Of a DNA stretch of 64,000 nt, positions 46,535 to 56,626 are shown piece by piece (position 1 is the stretch's first letter; every line of letters begins with the position of its first letter). The position numbers were made by a program, and so were the translations under genes. Origin of the DNA: Tatumella sp. JGM91 (GTDB lineage: Bacteria; Pseudomonadota; Gammaproteobacteria; Enterobacterales; Enterobacteriaceae); the NCBI RefSeq assembly GCF_018257575.1, contig NZ_JAERJP010000002.1, positions 1 to 64,000 on the forward strand. The letters are read 5' to 3'. The notes under the pieces were generated by a model. It made no database searches, was not told the origin of the DNA, and was given only the letters and a program-made list of their open reading frames with translations.

Positions 46535-47542
46535 ATGAGTGAGCGTCAGGATAATCTGCTGGGTGAGTCCAATAACTTTCTTGAGATGCTGGAACAGGTT
46601 TCTGCCCTGGCGCCACTTAATAAACCGGTGCTGGTGATCGGTGAACGAGGTACCGGTAAAGAGCTGATTGCCAACCGTCTGCATTATCTTTCTGCCCGCT
46701 GGCAAGGGCCTTTTGTTTCCCTTAACTGTGCAGCACTGAACGATAACCTGCTGGATTCCGAATTATTTGGCCATGAGGCCGGTGCCTTTACCGGGGCACA
46801 GAAACGGCATCTGGGACGGTTTGAACGGGCTGATGGTGGCACTCTGTTCCTCGATGAGCTGGCAACCGCACCGATGATGGTTCAGGAAAAGCTGTTGCGG
46901 GTGATTGAATACGGGCAACTGGAACGTGTCGGCGGCAACCACTCGCTGCAGGTGAATGTGCGGCTGGTTTGCGCGACGAATGAGGACTTACCGGCGCTGG
47001 CCGCGCAGGGAAAATTCCGTGCTGACCTGCTGGACAGGCTGGCATTCGATGTAGTGATTATTCCGCCACTGCGTGAAAGACAAAGCGATATACTGGTCAT
47101 GGGTGAATATTTTGCTCTCCGGATGTGCCGTGAACTCGGACTGCCCTTATTCCCCGGTTTCAGTGATAAGGCCCGTCATCAGCTGCTCAGCTGGCCGTGG
47201 CCAGGCAATGTGCGGGAGCTGAAAAATGTTATCGAGCGTTCCATCTATCGCCACAACAGCAGCGAACAGCTGCTGGACCGGATTATTTTTAATCCTTTCC
47301 GGCCGGACAGTGCTGGCGGAGATTCCCTGCAGGCCACGCCCCCCGTTCCGGACGCTGAAGAGCATTTACCGGGATTGCCGGTAAATTTACGGGAATGGCA
47401 AAATAGTCAGGAATACCGTCTGCTGATGCTGAGTCTGCAAAAAAATCATTACCACCAGCGTAAAGCAGCCGCTGATCTCGGACTGACCTATCATCAGTTA
47501 CGGGCTTTAATAAAAAAACATCAGGTGTCCGCCGGGCGCTGA
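46535..47542 (+). CDS. pspF: PspF, sigma-54 activator of the psp operon
   Basis: 335 residues (E. coli 325). AAA+ domain with Walker A GERGTGKELIA (~37), GAFTGAQKRHLGRFERA (~84, full sigma-54 loop), Walker B LFLDELAT (~105) and R-finger region; a short linker; C-terminal Fis-like HTH (RKAAADLGLTYHQLRALIKK). It lacks a receiver domain and is controlled by PspA. Divergent from pspA. Confidence 0.97.
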   Translation: MSERQDNLLGESNNFLEMLEQVSALAPLNKPVLVIGERGTGKELIANRLHYLSARWQGPFVSLNCAALNDNLLDSELFGHEAGAFTGAQKRHLGRFERADGGTLFLDELATAPMMVQEKLLRVIEYGQLERVGGNHSLQVNVRLVCATNEDLPALAAQGKFRADLLDRLAFDVVIIPPLRERQSDILVMGEYFALRMCRELGLPLFPGFSDKARHQLLSWPWPGNVRELKNVIERSIYRHNSSEQLLDRIIFNPFRPDSAGGDSLQATPPVPDAEEHLPGLPVNLREWQNSQEYRLLMLSLQKNHYHQRKAAADLGLTYHQLRALIKKHQVSAGR

Positions 47543-47682
47543 TGATGCTGTTTCCGGGGATAGTGCCGCGCACCGTTGCCAGCAGACACCATGAAAAAGA
47601 GCAGCACCGCATACGCCAGGGTTGGGGTAACCGCCGGGTTTGCGATACACTGCCGCCAATCTATTAAAATTCTTTGAGTACT

Positions 47683-49311
47683 ATGTCGAAATTCTATTCT
47701 GCGCTGTGCCTGGGACTCAGTCTGTACTGCGGTGCCGCCTTTTCCGCATCTCAGCAGGACATCCGTCAGAGCGGTTTTGTCTATTGTGTGAACGGGGTAC
47801 TGAATACCTTTAATCCGCAACTGGCCAGCAGTGGCCTTACAGTGGATACCCTGGCCGCGCAGCTCTACGACCGTTTGCTGGGTGTCGACCCCTACACTTA
47901 CCGTCTGGTGCCGGAACTGGCATCGGGCTGGGAAGTCAGAGATCACGGTGCGACCTATATTTTCCGCCTTCGCCACGGGGTTAACTTTCAGTCCACCAAC
48001 TGGTTTACCCCGCACCGCAGCCTGAATGCCGATGATGTGGTGTTTAGTTTTTCGCGGATGTTTAACCGGAGCAACCCATGGCATCAGGTCGGCGGCGGAA
48101 ATTACCCGTATTTCGACAGTCTTCAGTTTACGGATAATGTCCTGAGCATCAAAACGCTGGACAACTACACGGTCGAATTTCGCCTCTCCCACCCGGATGC
48201 CTCTTTCCTGTGGCATATTGCCACCCACTATGCACCGGTATTATCCAAAGAATATGCTGACCAGTTAACCGCCAGCGGACATCAGGAAGCAATGGACAGC
48301 CATCCGGTGGGCACCGGCCCTTTTCAGCTGGCTGAATACCGTTCAGGGCAGTTTATCCGGCTGATACGTAATCCGCAGTACTGGAAAGGCGTGCCGCGTA
48401 TGCAACAGGTTGTCATCGATATCGGCGCCGGAGGCACCGGCCGTTTATCTAAATTACTGACCGGTGAATGTGATGTGCTGGCCTATCCGGCCGCCAGTCA
48501 GCTGTCTATTTTGCGCGATGACCCGCGACTGCGGATGGCACTTCGCCCGGGGATGAACATTGCCTATCTGGCATTTAATACCCGTAAACCACCGCTGGAT
48601 AACCCGGAGGTGCGTAAAGCCCTGTCACTGGCGATTAATAATGAACGGCTGATTTCTTCCATTTATTATGGTACGGCAGAAACCGCGGCTTCTGTTTTAC
48701 CCCGTGCGTCCTGGGCTTATGATAACCGTACCCGTATTTCCGATTATAATCCGCAGCAAGCACAGCAACGGCTTAAACAACTCGGCATACAGGATCTGCA
48801 TCTGAAGCTGATGGTGCCCGTCGCCTCACAACCCTGGAATCCCAGCCCGCTTAAAACGGCAGAGCTGATTCAGGCCGATCTGGGACGGATTGGCGTTAGC
48901 GTCGATATTGTGCCGGTAGAGGGCCGTTTTCAGGAAGCTCAGTTGATGTCACTTAATCATGACCTGACTCTGGCAGGCTGGGCAACCGACAGTAATGACC
49001 CGGACAGCTTTTTCAGGCCATTGCTTAGCTGCGCGGCTATCAATTCTGCAACCAATTATGCCCACTGGTGTTACCCTGCATTTGACCAGATATTACAGTC
49101 AGCCTTAACCTCACAGCAACTGGCTGACCGGATTGACAGTTATGATCAGGCTCAGCAAATGCTGGCCGACCAGTTACCGGTACTGCCGCTGGCATCATCA
49201 CTGCGTTTACAGGCTTATCGCTATGATATTAAAGGGCTGGTGTTAAGCCCGTTCGGTAATACCTCGTTTGCCGGAGTGTACCGTGATGATTCAGAAGGAA
49301 ATGCCCCATGA
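47683..49311 (+). CDS. sapA: SapA, periplasmic peptide-binding protein
   Basis: 542 residues from the ATG at 47683. Signal peptide 1-22 ([15 protein letters not shown]). SBP family 5 (DppA/OppA-like): the signature [14 protein letters not shown] (~112) and the block [13 protein letters not shown] (~206) are seen. First gene of sapABCDF, tied to resistance to antimicrobial peptides and potassium uptake in enterics. Its stop overlaps the sapB start (ATGA). Confidence 0.95.
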   Translation: MSKFYSALCLGLSLYCGAAFSASQQDIRQSGFVYCVNGVLNTFNPQLASSGLTVDTLAAQLYDRLLGVDPYTYRLVPELASGWEVRDHGATYIFRLRHGVNFQSTNWFTPHRSLNADDVVFSFSRMFNRSNPWHQVGGGNYPYFDSLQFTDNVLSIKTLDNYTVEFRLSHPDASFLWHIATHYAPVLSKEYADQLTASGHQEAMDSHPVGTGPFQLAEYRSGQFIRLIRNPQYWKGVPRMQQVVIDIGAGGTGRLSKLLTGECDVLAYPAASQLSILRDDPRLRMALRPGMNIAYLAFNTRKPPLDNPEVRKALSLAINNERLISSIYYGTAETAASVLPRASWAYDNRTRISDYNPQQAQQRLKQLGIQDLHLKLMVPVASQPWNPSPLKTAELIQADLGRIGVSVDIVPVEGRFQEAQLMSLNHDLTLAGWATDSNDPDSFFRPLLSCAAINSATNYAHWCYPAFDQILQSALTSQQLADRIDSYDQAQQMLADQLPVLPLASSLRLQAYRYDIKGLVLSPFGNTSFAGVYRDDSEGNAP

Positions 49312-50273
49312 TTATCTTTATTTTACGGCGGCTGGTATTACTGGCAGTAACCCTGTTTTTTTTATCGCTGGTTGCTTTCAGCCTGAGTTATTTCACCCCC
49401 CATGCTCCGCTGGAAGGTGCCTCTCTGTCTGATGCCTGGTGGTTCTGGTTTAAAGATATGTTACGTCTGGATTTTGGCGTCTCCAGTGTTAATGGCCAGC
49501 CGATCATCGATCAGCTGAAAGAAGTGGTTCCGGCTACCCTGGAACTTTGCGTGCTGGCATTTCTGATGGCACTGTTGCTGGGGATCCCGCTGGGGATCAT
49601 TGCGGCAGTGATGCGTAAAAAATGGCAGGACCGGCTGATCAGTGCTCTGGCATTACTCGGTTTTTCGTTACCGGTATTCTGGCTGGCATTGCTGCTGACG
49701 TTGTTCTTTTCCCTGACTCTGGGCTGGTTACCCGTATCCGGCCGTCTTGACCTGCTTTATCCTCTGCCGCATGTTACCGGGTTTGTGCTGATTGATGCGC
49801 TGCTGACTCACTCCGTATGGCGTCATGAAATGCTGGTCAGTATTTTTCAGCATCTGCTGCTACCGGTGGTGACTCTGGCCGTGGCCCCGATGACGGAAGT
49901 GATCCGTTTAATGCGCCACAGTACCCTTGAAGTGATCGATAAAAGTTATGTCAAAGCAGCCATCACCCGCGGTTTATCCCGTTTTACCGTTATCCGTCGC
50001 CATGTACTGCATAACGCTTTACCGCCGGTGATCCCGCACCTCGGCATGCAGTTTTCCACCATGCTGACTCTGACCATGATCACCGAGGTGGTTTTCAACT
50101 GGCCAGGGGCCGGGCACTGGTTGATCGCGGCCGTCCGTCAGCAGGATTATGCCGCTATTTCTGCCGGAGTGATGGTAATTGGCAGTATGGTGGTCATCGT
50201 AAATGTACTGTCAGATATTATCGGCGCAGCTTTAAATCCGCTGAAACATAAAGAATGGTATGCCCTCAGATAA
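49308..50273 (+). CDS. sapB: SapB, peptide ABC transporter permease
   Basis: 321 residues, six membrane helices, DppB type. EAA loop with the ABC-contact motif [20 protein letters not shown] (~222-241). The N-terminal helix [20 protein letters not shown] starts in the membrane. Coupled to sapA by a 4-base overlap. Confidence 0.94.
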   Translation: MIIFILRRLVLLAVTLFFLSLVAFSLSYFTPHAPLEGASLSDAWWFWFKDMLRLDFGVSSVNGQPIIDQLKEVVPATLELCVLAFLMALLLGIPLGIIAAVMRKKWQDRLISALALLGFSLPVFWLALLLTLFFSLTLGWLPVSGRLDLLYPLPHVTGFVLIDALLTHSVWRHEMLVSIFQHLLLPVVTLAVAPMTEVIRLMRHSTLEVIDKSYVKAAITRGLSRFTVIRRHVLHNALPPVIPHLGMQFSTMLTLTMITEVVFNWPGAGHWLIAAVRQQDYAAISAGVMVIGSMVVIVNVLSDIIGAALNPLKHKEWYALR

Positions 50274-50354
50274 CCGGCAGTTGCGGTTTTCCCTTACTGC
50301 CCTGACTGCCAGTCGTAGTGCGGTTTGTTGTCAGATCACCACAGGAAACGATAG

Positions 50355-50546
50355 ATGTTAAAATTACTGATGCCATTATTACTGCTACCTCTGCTGGCAG
50401 GCTGTTCCCCGGATAAGTCTGCCGATCAGACCACGCGACAGTGTCTGGAATACCAGCATATGATGACCGCACCACTGCCGCCGGATGTCCATGCCGGACT
50501 GGAAAAACAGTGTGAAGACTCACTGAAGTCATTACATGAAAATTAA
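50355..50546 (+). CDS. Small lipoprotein inserted in the sap operon
   Basis: 63 residues. Signal peptide and lipobox LLAGC (cysteine 17) are clear, and the ATG has AGGAAA ahead of it. The mature part (~47 residues) is polar with two more cysteines (RQCLEYQHMM and LEKQCEDSL, 21 residues apart), which could form a disulfide. I do not recognise the family. The residue after the acylated Cys is Ser, so it would normally go to the outer membrane. It lies 81 bases after sapB and 20 bases before sapC; in E. coli, sapB and sapC are adjacent with no gene between. Confidence 0.8.
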   Translation: MLKLLMPLLLLPLLAGCSPDKSADQTTRQCLEYQHMMTAPLPPDVHAGLEKQCEDSLKSLHEN

Positions 50547-50566
50547 CAGAAGTAAGACGGTGATAT

Positions 50567-51457
50567 ATGCCCATCGATAATATCTATCAGGAAAAACGTC
50601 TGCCCGGCACCTTTCGTCAGTCCTGGGGGAAATTTTATCACGATACTGCAGCAATGGTCGGTCTGTATGGTTTTGCCCTGTTGCTGCTGTTATGCCTGTC
50701 TGGCGCGTTACTGGCACCTTACGGTGTTGACCAGCAATTTATGGGTTACCAGTTATTACCCCCTTCCTGGTCGCGTTACGGCGATGTCTCTTTTTTTCTT
50801 GGTACCGATGACCTGGGCCGGGACCTGCTCAGTCGTTTATTACGCGGGGCAGCACCGACTGTCGGCTCAGCCATTCTGGTTACTGTCTTTTCCGCTATCT
50901 GTGCCTTTTTAATCGGTATCCTTGCGGGGCTGACCCATGGTTTCCGTTCGGCGATCATGAATCACATCCTTGATACTCTGTTATCTATTCCGTCGTTACT
51001 GCTGGCGATTATTGTGGTGGCTTTTGCCGGTCCCAGCCTGTTCCATGCATTAATCGCTGTCTGGCTGGCGTTAATGCCACGGCTGGTCCGGGCAATTTAT
51101 ATCGCTATTCATGAACAGATGGAAAAAGAGTATGTGGTGGCAGCGCGGCTGGATGGCGCAAGCCCAATCACTTTACTCAAAGACACCATTCTGCCCAATG
51201 TGTTACCCCTGCTGGTCAGTGAATTTACCCGGGGTTTATCGATGGCAGTGCTGGATATTGCCGCCCTGGGCTTTCTCGGTCTCGGTGCGCAATTGCCTTC
51301 ACCCGAATGGGGTGCCATGCTCGGTGATTCTCTGGAGCTGATTTATGTAGCGCCCTGGACAGTGATGCTGCCCGGCGTCATGCTGATGGTCAGCGTACTG
51401 ATCATCAATTTATTAGGCGACGGTATACGTCGTGCTATCGAAGCCGGGGTCAAATAA
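50567..51457 (+). CDS. sapC: SapC, peptide ABC transporter permease
   Basis: 296 residues, DppC type with an N-terminal cytoplasmic tail and about six helices. EAA loop [20 protein letters not shown] (~192-211). [20 protein letters not shown] is the diagnostic family block (~74-93). Overlaps sapD at a single base (TAATG). Confidence 0.94.
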   Translation: MPIDNIYQEKRLPGTFRQSWGKFYHDTAAMVGLYGFALLLLLCLSGALLAPYGVDQQFMGYQLLPPSWSRYGDVSFFLGTDDLGRDLLSRLLRGAAPTVGSAILVTVFSAICAFLIGILAGLTHGFRSAIMNHILDTLLSIPSLLLAIIVVAFAGPSLFHALIAVWLALMPRLVRAIYIAIHEQMEKEYVVAARLDGASPITLLKDTILPNVLPLLVSEFTRGLSMAVLDIAALGFLGLGAQLPSPEWGAMLGDSLELIYVAPWTVMLPGVMLMVSVLIINLLGDGIRRAIEAGVK

Positions 51458-52452
51458 TGCCGTTACTGGATATACGCAATCTCACCATTGAATTTTTCAC
51501 CGCCGAGGGGCCGGTCAAAGCGGTAGATAAGGTAAACCTGACCCTGAATGAAGGCGAAATTCGCGGGCTGGTGGGTGAATCCGGCTCCGGTAAAAGCCTG
51601 ATAGCCAAGGCTATCTGCGGTGTGACCTCGGATAACTGGCGTGTCACGGCGGACCGGATGCGTTTTAATGATATCGACTTACTGCTGCTGACGCCCCGTG
51701 AACGCCGGAAAATTATCGGCCGCCATATTTCGATGATTTTTCAGGAGCCCCAGTCCTGTCTGGATCCTTCAGAAAGTATTGGCCGTCAGTTGATTCAGGC
51801 AATCCCCGGCTGGACACTGAAAGGCCACTGGTATCGCCGGTTCTGGCGGTGGCGGAAACAGCGGGCCATCGAGTTATTACACCGCGTAGGGATTAAAGAT
51901 CATAAGGATATTATGCGCAGTTTTCCTTATGAACTGACCGAAGGTGAGTGCCAGAAAGTTATGATTGCCATCGCGCTGGCCAATAAACCCCGGTTGCTGA
52001 TAGCCGATGAACCGACCAATGCCATGGAGCCGACCACCCAGGCGCAGATTTTCCGGTTACTGAGCCGGCTTAATCAGAATAATAACACCACTATCTTACT
52101 GATTAGTCATGACCTGCGGACTCTCGGTCAGTGGGCCAACCGGATTAACGTGATGTATTGCGGGCAGACGGTTGAAACGGCTCTCAGCGATGAACTGATA
52201 GCGACCCCCCATCATCCCTATACGCAGGCTTTAATCCGTTCTATGCCTGATTTCGGACGCGCCCTGCCCCATAAAAGCCGCCTGAATACCCTGTCGGGTG
52301 CCATCCCCTCTCTGGAGCATTTACCTGTGGGTTGCCGTCTGGGGCCTCGCTGCCCGTATGCACAACGTGACTGTATTCAGGCCCCCCGGCTGACCGGGAG
52401 CAAAACGCATCTTTATGCCTGCCACTTTCCGTTAAATAAAGAGCCGCAATAA
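51457..52452 (+). CDS. sapD: SapD, peptide ABC transporter ATPase
   Basis: 331 residues (E. coli 330). Walker [13 protein letters not shown] (~39-50). The ABC signature is altered to LTEGECQKV (not LSGGQ), as in E. coli SapD; Walker [13 protein letters not shown] (~181). C-terminal oligopeptide domain with the RCPYAQRDC cysteine cluster. In E. coli, SapD also supports Trk potassium uptake. Confidence 0.95.
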   Translation: MPLLDIRNLTIEFFTAEGPVKAVDKVNLTLNEGEIRGLVGESGSGKSLIAKAICGVTSDNWRVTADRMRFNDIDLLLLTPRERRKIIGRHISMIFQEPQSCLDPSESIGRQLIQAIPGWTLKGHWYRRFWRWRKQRAIELLHRVGIKDHKDIMRSFPYELTEGECQKVMIAIALANKPRLLIADEPTNAMEPTTQAQIFRLLSRLNQNNNTTILLISHDLRTLGQWANRINVMYCGQTVETALSDELIATPHHPYTQALIRSMPDFGRALPHKSRLNTLSGAIPSLEHLPVGCRLGPRCPYAQRDCIQAPRLTGSKTHLYACHFPLNKEPQ

Positions 52453-52454
52453 CT

Positions 52455-53261
52455 ATGGAAACCTTACTCGAAGTCCGTGATTTGTGTAAAACCTATCGTT
52501 ATAAAACGGGGTTATTCCGGCCACAGCATATTGATGCGGTTAAAAATGTCAGCTTTACATTACGTGAGCGACAGACACTGGCGATTATTGGCGAAAATGG
52601 TTCCGGTAAATCGACACTGGCAAAAATGTTAAGCGGGATGATAGCGCCGAGCAGCGGCGAAATTATTATTAATAATCATCCGCTGGAATTTGGCGATTAT
52701 GGTTACCGCAGTCAGGTTATCCGCATGATTTTTCAGGATCCCGGCACCTCACTCAACCCGAGGCAACGTGTCAGCCAGATACTGGACCTGCCCCTCAGGC
52801 TGAATAGCGGTCTGTCGGCGGAACAACGGGAACTGCGGATCATCGAAACACTGCGTAAGGTCGGATTATTACGCGATCATGCCGGATACTATCCTCATAT
52901 GCTGGCTCCTGGCCAGAAACAGCGCCTGGCTCTTGCCCGGGCTCTGATATTAGAGCCTAAAGTCATTGTAGCTGACGAAGCACTGGCATCGCTGGATATG
53001 ACTATGCGCTCGCAACTGGTGAATCTGATGCTGGAGTTACAGGAACGGGACGGGCTGTCCTATATTTACGTGACACAGCATATCGGCATGATGAAACATA
53101 TCAGTGATCTGGTGATGGTGATGCATCAGGGACAGGTAGTGGAACGCGGCGGTACTGCTGATGTCCTTGCTTCCCCGCTCCATGATCTGACACGACGGCT
53201 GATTAACAGCCACTTCGGCGAGGCGCTGACCGCCGATGCCTGGCGACGAAGTGAACGATAA
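52455..53261 (+). CDS. sapF: SapF, peptide ABC transporter ATPase
   Basis: 268 residues (E. coli 268). Walker A GENGSGKSTLAK (~46-57); signature replaced by LAPGQKQRLALARAL; Walker B VIVADEALASLDMT (~174). Second ATPase of the heterodimer. Two bases after the sapD stop. Last gene of the operon; fabI follows 141 bases later. Confidence 0.95.
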   Translation: METLLEVRDLCKTYRYKTGLFRPQHIDAVKNVSFTLRERQTLAIIGENGSGKSTLAKMLSGMIAPSSGEIIINNHPLEFGDYGYRSQVIRMIFQDPGTSLNPRQRVSQILDLPLRLNSGLSAEQRELRIIETLRKVGLLRDHAGYYPHMLAPGQKQRLALARALILEPKVIVADEALASLDMTMRSQLVNLMLELQERDGLSYIYVTQHIGMMKHISDLVMVMHQGQVVERGGTADVLASPLHDLTRRLINSHFGEALTADAWRRSER

Positions 53262-53402
53262 TCCACAGAATTTTGCTCTGAACCTTCGCCACTTTACCTG
53301 ATAACCCATTGTCGTGTTAGAATCCACCGATTGAACATTGCGGCACGGCTGAAAAAACACCAGCCACCGCCAACAACAATAACCATATTAAGGATTACAG
53401 CT

Positions 53403-54191
53403 ATGGGTTTTCTTTCCGGTAAGCGCATTCTGGTCACTGGCGTTGCCAGTAAACTGTCTATCGCATGGGGTATCGCTCAGGCGATGCACAAACAGGGTGC
53501 TGAACTGGCATTCACTTACCAAAACGAAAAATTAAAGTCTCGCGTTGAAGGCTTTGCCAAAGACCTGGGCTCAGACATTGTTCTGCCTTGTGATGTTGCA
53601 GAAGATGACAGCATTAAAAATCTGTTTACCGAACTGGAAAAAGTCTGGCCGAAATTTGATGGCTTTGTACACTCTATCGGTTTTGCGCCCGGCGACCAGC
53701 TGGACGGTGACTATGTGAATGCCGTTACCCGTGACGGATTCAAAATTGCCCATGACATCAGTGCCTATAGCTTCGTCGCGATGGCCAAAGAATGCCGTGC
53801 CATGCTGAACCCGAACTCAGCCCTGCTGACGCTGTCTTACCTTGGTGCAGAACGTGCTATCCCTAACTACAACGTAATGGGTCTGGCTAAAGCATCTCTG
53901 GAAGCTAACGTGCGGTATATGGCTAACGCTATGGGCCCTGAAGGTGTGCGTGTCAACGCCGTCTCTGCAGGTCCAATCCGTACTCTGGCAGCCTCAGGCA
54001 TTAAAGACTTCCGTAAAATGCTGTCACACTGTGAAGCAGTAACGCCGATTCGTCGTACCGTCACCATCGAAGATGTCGGTAATTCCGCGGCTTTCCTGTG
54101 TTCTGACCTGGCCGGTGGTGTTACCGGTGAAATCTTACACGTTGATGGTGGCTTCAGCATCGCCGCAATGAACGAACTGGAACTGAAATAA
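53403..54191 (+). CDS. fabI: Enoyl-ACP reductase (NADH)
   Basis: 262 residues, as in E. coli. The ATG at 53403 is right ([17 protein letters not shown]) and AAGGATT lies before it. SDR variant: [11 protein letters not shown] nucleotide loop, and the active-site Tyr and Lys in YNVMGLAK (Y~156, K~163). It reduces enoyl-ACP in the last step of fatty-acid elongation. Encodes the essential target of triclosan and isoniazid-type inhibitors. Own promoter expected in the gap from sapF. Confidence 0.97.
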   Translation: MGFLSGKRILVTGVASKLSIAWGIAQAMHKQGAELAFTYQNEKLKSRVEGFAKDLGSDIVLPCDVAEDDSIKNLFTELEKVWPKFDGFVHSIGFAPGDQLDGDYVNAVTRDGFKIAHDISAYSFVAMAKECRAMLNPNSALLTLSYLGAERAIPNYNVMGLAKASLEANVRYMANAMGPEGVRVNAVSAGPIRTLAASGIKDFRKMLSHCEAVTPIRRTVTIEDVGNSAAFLCSDLAGGVTGEILHVDGGFSIAAMNELELK

Positions 54192-54196
54192 GTTTC

Positions 54197-54227
54197 CCAC
54201 AGCAGGCGGTTAACCCGCCTGCTGTGG
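54197..54227 (+). terminator. Hairpin after fabI
   Basis: CCACAGCAGGCGG pairs perfectly with CCGCCTGCTGTGG (13 bp, 5-base loop) 5 bases after the stop. No U-tract follows, so it may act mainly as an mRNA 3' end barrier. Confidence 0.65.
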
Positions 54228-54404
54228 TAGTCCGTTACCGGATGCCGCCCCTGGTTCCCCCTGCATTTTCATTTATATACCTGCCTGTTATTAGTTAGTC
54301 CCTAACAATCCTTCTGTCTGCATCTCTGCTAAGCCACTATATCCGTGAGACGGTTTACAGGCCCCCTGTTACATGGGTTCTGTCTGAAAACAGAAGGAAT
54401 TACT

Positions 54405-55463
54405 ATGGAATTGCGGCATAGTCATAGTCACTACACCCTATTAAGTGAATCACAGGCAACGTCAGCACCGCAGACGGTACCTGCCGGTAGCTGCGGTGAT
54501 TCTCTGTGGCAGCAGGCGGATTTATTTGCCGGACTGATGCAGCATCCGGCCCTGCCCGCCGGCTTGCGCCGGTTACTGGACCCTGTCAGTCGCCAGAGTG
54601 CTGCAGTCTACAGCCGCCTGTTTCCGGAAGGTCCCTGTCCGGAACAACACTGTTCTCTCAGCCTGTATGATCGTTTTAATATTGCGCTGACAATAGCACA
54701 GCTGAGTGATATCAACCCGTTATGTGATTTTTATGCCCGTCATCTTGCTCCCTTGCCCGGACCTCCCGGTACCCGACAGAATAATCACCGGCTGACTGAC
54801 ATTACCCAATATGCCCGGCAACTGGCATGTGCACCGGCGACAGCTGTTCCCCCGTCACTGACCCGGTTGCTGGGCACAGGACTGACCGCTGCAGATATCC
54901 TGACCCTGCATCAGATTTGCGGCTTTATTCGCTGGCAATCACGAATGATGGCCGGGATTATCGCACTGACAGGTATCAGGCTGTCTGCTGCTTTTATGGC
55001 GGCCGCGGCCCCGGTCTTTCCCGGCTGGCGGACGGACTCTGTCAGTGAGAAATTACCCTTTATCGGTTTACATTCCATCGGCCCGGTTCATCTGAACGTA
55101 TTGCGGCAGGTTGCCGCACTCGGCCAGCCGCAGCTCCCGGCCGGTATCATCGCCCATGCCCCGCTGGCAGCAGAAGCATGGTTAACTTTACGCGACACTC
55201 AGGTTAGCCCGCTGTCATCCCCCGGGTGTCACCGGATCGATCGTCAGATACAGGCAGAAATAACCGCGGCTATGGGCGAACAGCCGCCGGGCAATCCGGC
55301 AATACGCCGATTCATCCACCAGCTGATACAGATACCGGTACACTACGACACCAGTAACGCGGAGAACTTACTCAGGCAGGGCTGGACGATGGCAGCACTG
55401 TTACAACTGCTGTTCCGCGTCTCCGCCCGCGGATGGGATCAGTCCCTGATGCTGCTGGCGTAA
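54405..55463 (+). CDS. CMD/AhpD-like two-part protein
   Basis: 352 residues from ATG 54405, which has AAGGAATT upstream; an earlier in-frame ATG (54345) has none. The first half (about 20-200) contains SLYDRFNIALTIAQLSDINP and LTAADILTLHQICGFIRWQS, like the CMD-domain family sometimes annotated Avi_7170. The second half (~215-352) ends LLQLLFRVSARGWDQSLMLL, like the partner family Avi_7169, so this looks like a fusion of two usually separate proteins. No CxxC active-site motif of AhpD-type hydroperoxidases is seen. The 3' end overlaps the convergent LysR gene by 25 bases. Function unknown. Confidence 0.55.
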   Translation: MELRHSHSHYTLLSESQATSAPQTVPAGSCGDSLWQQADLFAGLMQHPALPAGLRRLLDPVSRQSAAVYSRLFPEGPCPEQHCSLSLYDRFNIALTIAQLSDINPLCDFYARHLAPLPGPPGTRQNNHRLTDITQYARQLACAPATAVPPSLTRLLGTGLTAADILTLHQICGFIRWQSRMMAGIIALTGIRLSAAFMAAAAPVFPGWRTDSVSEKLPFIGLHSIGPVHLNVLRQVAALGQPQLPAGIIAHAPLAAEAWLTLRDTQVSPLSSPGCHRIDRQIQAEITAAMGEQPPGNPAIRRFIHQLIQIPVHYDTSNAENLLRQGWTMAALLQLLFRVSARGWDQSLMLLA

Positions 55464-56368
55464 TGGTTGTGAAACAGCGTGACTGACTGACGGGCTTCAT
55501 CAAAAAAATGCTGAGTTAAGGGGGTTGCCCTGCCGGCACCGGCAATGATCATCGCCCCCTGACGGGTCATTGCCGGTATTTCCAGCCCGATCTGTCCGAG
55601 CTCCCCCTGCATCGCCGGCAGTATATTTCCCCGCGGGGCCAGCAGCATCCCCATCCCCTGGTGAGCACTTTCCAGCAACTGTAATACTGACGGGCTTTCA
55701 ATAATCACCCTGACCGTCACGGCTGCCTGACGAAAACAGTTATCCAGATAGCGGCGAAAATAACGGGTACCGGCTGCCAGACACAGCGGATATTCGGACA
55801 CTTCGGCCAGCGTCAGTGATTTTTTCTGGTCCGGTAAGGGAAACGTTTTCCGGCAATAGAGAGCAACGACGCCCTGATCAGAGAAGAATGCATTCTGAAA
55901 ATGCAATTCACGCAAAGTGCTCATTTCAAAAAAACCAAATGCGACATCGACCGTATGACTGTTAATCGCTTCGAGCAGCTGGTCTGCACTTAGTACTTCT
56001 ATCCGGTAATTAATTTCCGGATAACGTTGTGAAACCGTCTGCAGAATCCCTGTCAGCGACAGACTGCATTGGGGAACCACACCAATCCGCAGCGTTCCCT
56101 GTATGCCGTGTTTCATTGCATCCACTTCAAGTTTCAGTCCCTGATAAACCGAAACGATCTCGCGTGCCCAGCTGAGTACCCGTTCGCCTTCAGGGGTAAA
56201 CCCGGAGAAACTATTGGTACGGTTAATCAGTGAGACACCTAATTCCGTTTCAAGGCTTTTCAGACGCAGAGACAGCGTCGGCTGACTGACAAAACTGGCT
56301 TCTGCAGCACGGCCAAAATGCTTTTCGCGTTCGAGATTACATAAATAAACCAGTTGCTTTAAGTCCAT
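55439..56368 (-). CDS. LysR-family regulator next to a YdeP-type enzyme
   Basis: 309 residues from ATG 56368 (GCGGGG upstream). HTH KHFGRAAEASFVSQPTLSLR (~16-35) opens the protein in MDLKQLVYLCNLERE. The effector domain has RIGVVPQCSLSLTGIL (~95). It resembles the LysR regulators found beside FdhF/YdeP-like molybdoenzyme genes. Divergent from that gene across ~258 bases. Inducer unknown. Confidence 0.8.
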   Translation of the reverse strand: MDLKQLVYLCNLEREKHFGRAAEASFVSQPTLSLRLKSLETELGVSLINRTNSFSGFTPEGERVLSWAREIVSVYQGLKLEVDAMKHGIQGTLRIGVVPQCSLSLTGILQTVSQRYPEINYRIEVLSADQLLEAINSHTVDVAFGFFEMSTLRELHFQNAFFSDQGVVALYCRKTFPLPDQKKSLTLAEVSEYPLCLAAGTRYFRRYLDNCFRQAAVTVRVIIESPSVLQLLESAHQGMGMLLAPRGNILPAMQGELGQIGLEIPAMTRQGAMIIAGAGRATPLTQHFFDEARQSVTLFHNHYASSIRD

Positions 56369-56429
56369 AGTCCCCGCGTTCTCCCGGCGTAACATGGTGG
56401 CAGCAGAGCCACTGTTTCACCGCAGATAG

Positions 56430-56517
56430 TGATAAATCATTAATTTGATGAATATGTTTATCAGGATCCCGCGCTTCCGCCACGGATGCAAGACATTATC
56501 CTGCGATAAATTTTATC
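56430..56517 (+). promoter_or_regulatory. Candidate operator repeats, LysR/ydeP intergenic
   Basis: TGATAAA (56430-56436) and TTTATCA (56457-56463) form an inverted repeat 20 bases apart. A second dyad GATAAATTTTATC lies at 56505-56517. The same GATAAA/TTTATC half-site occurs in each, in the region between the divergent regulator and enzyme genes. LysR proteins often bind two such sites. Assignment is by position only. Confidence 0.4.
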
Positions 56518-56626
56518 TATTGCTCGTTTGTTGTAATCAATTAGACATATAACACACCAAACAGGACAATTTCGTTCATATAATAAATACTTGTAAATAA
56601 CATTCAGATCACATAAGTCGCTCACT

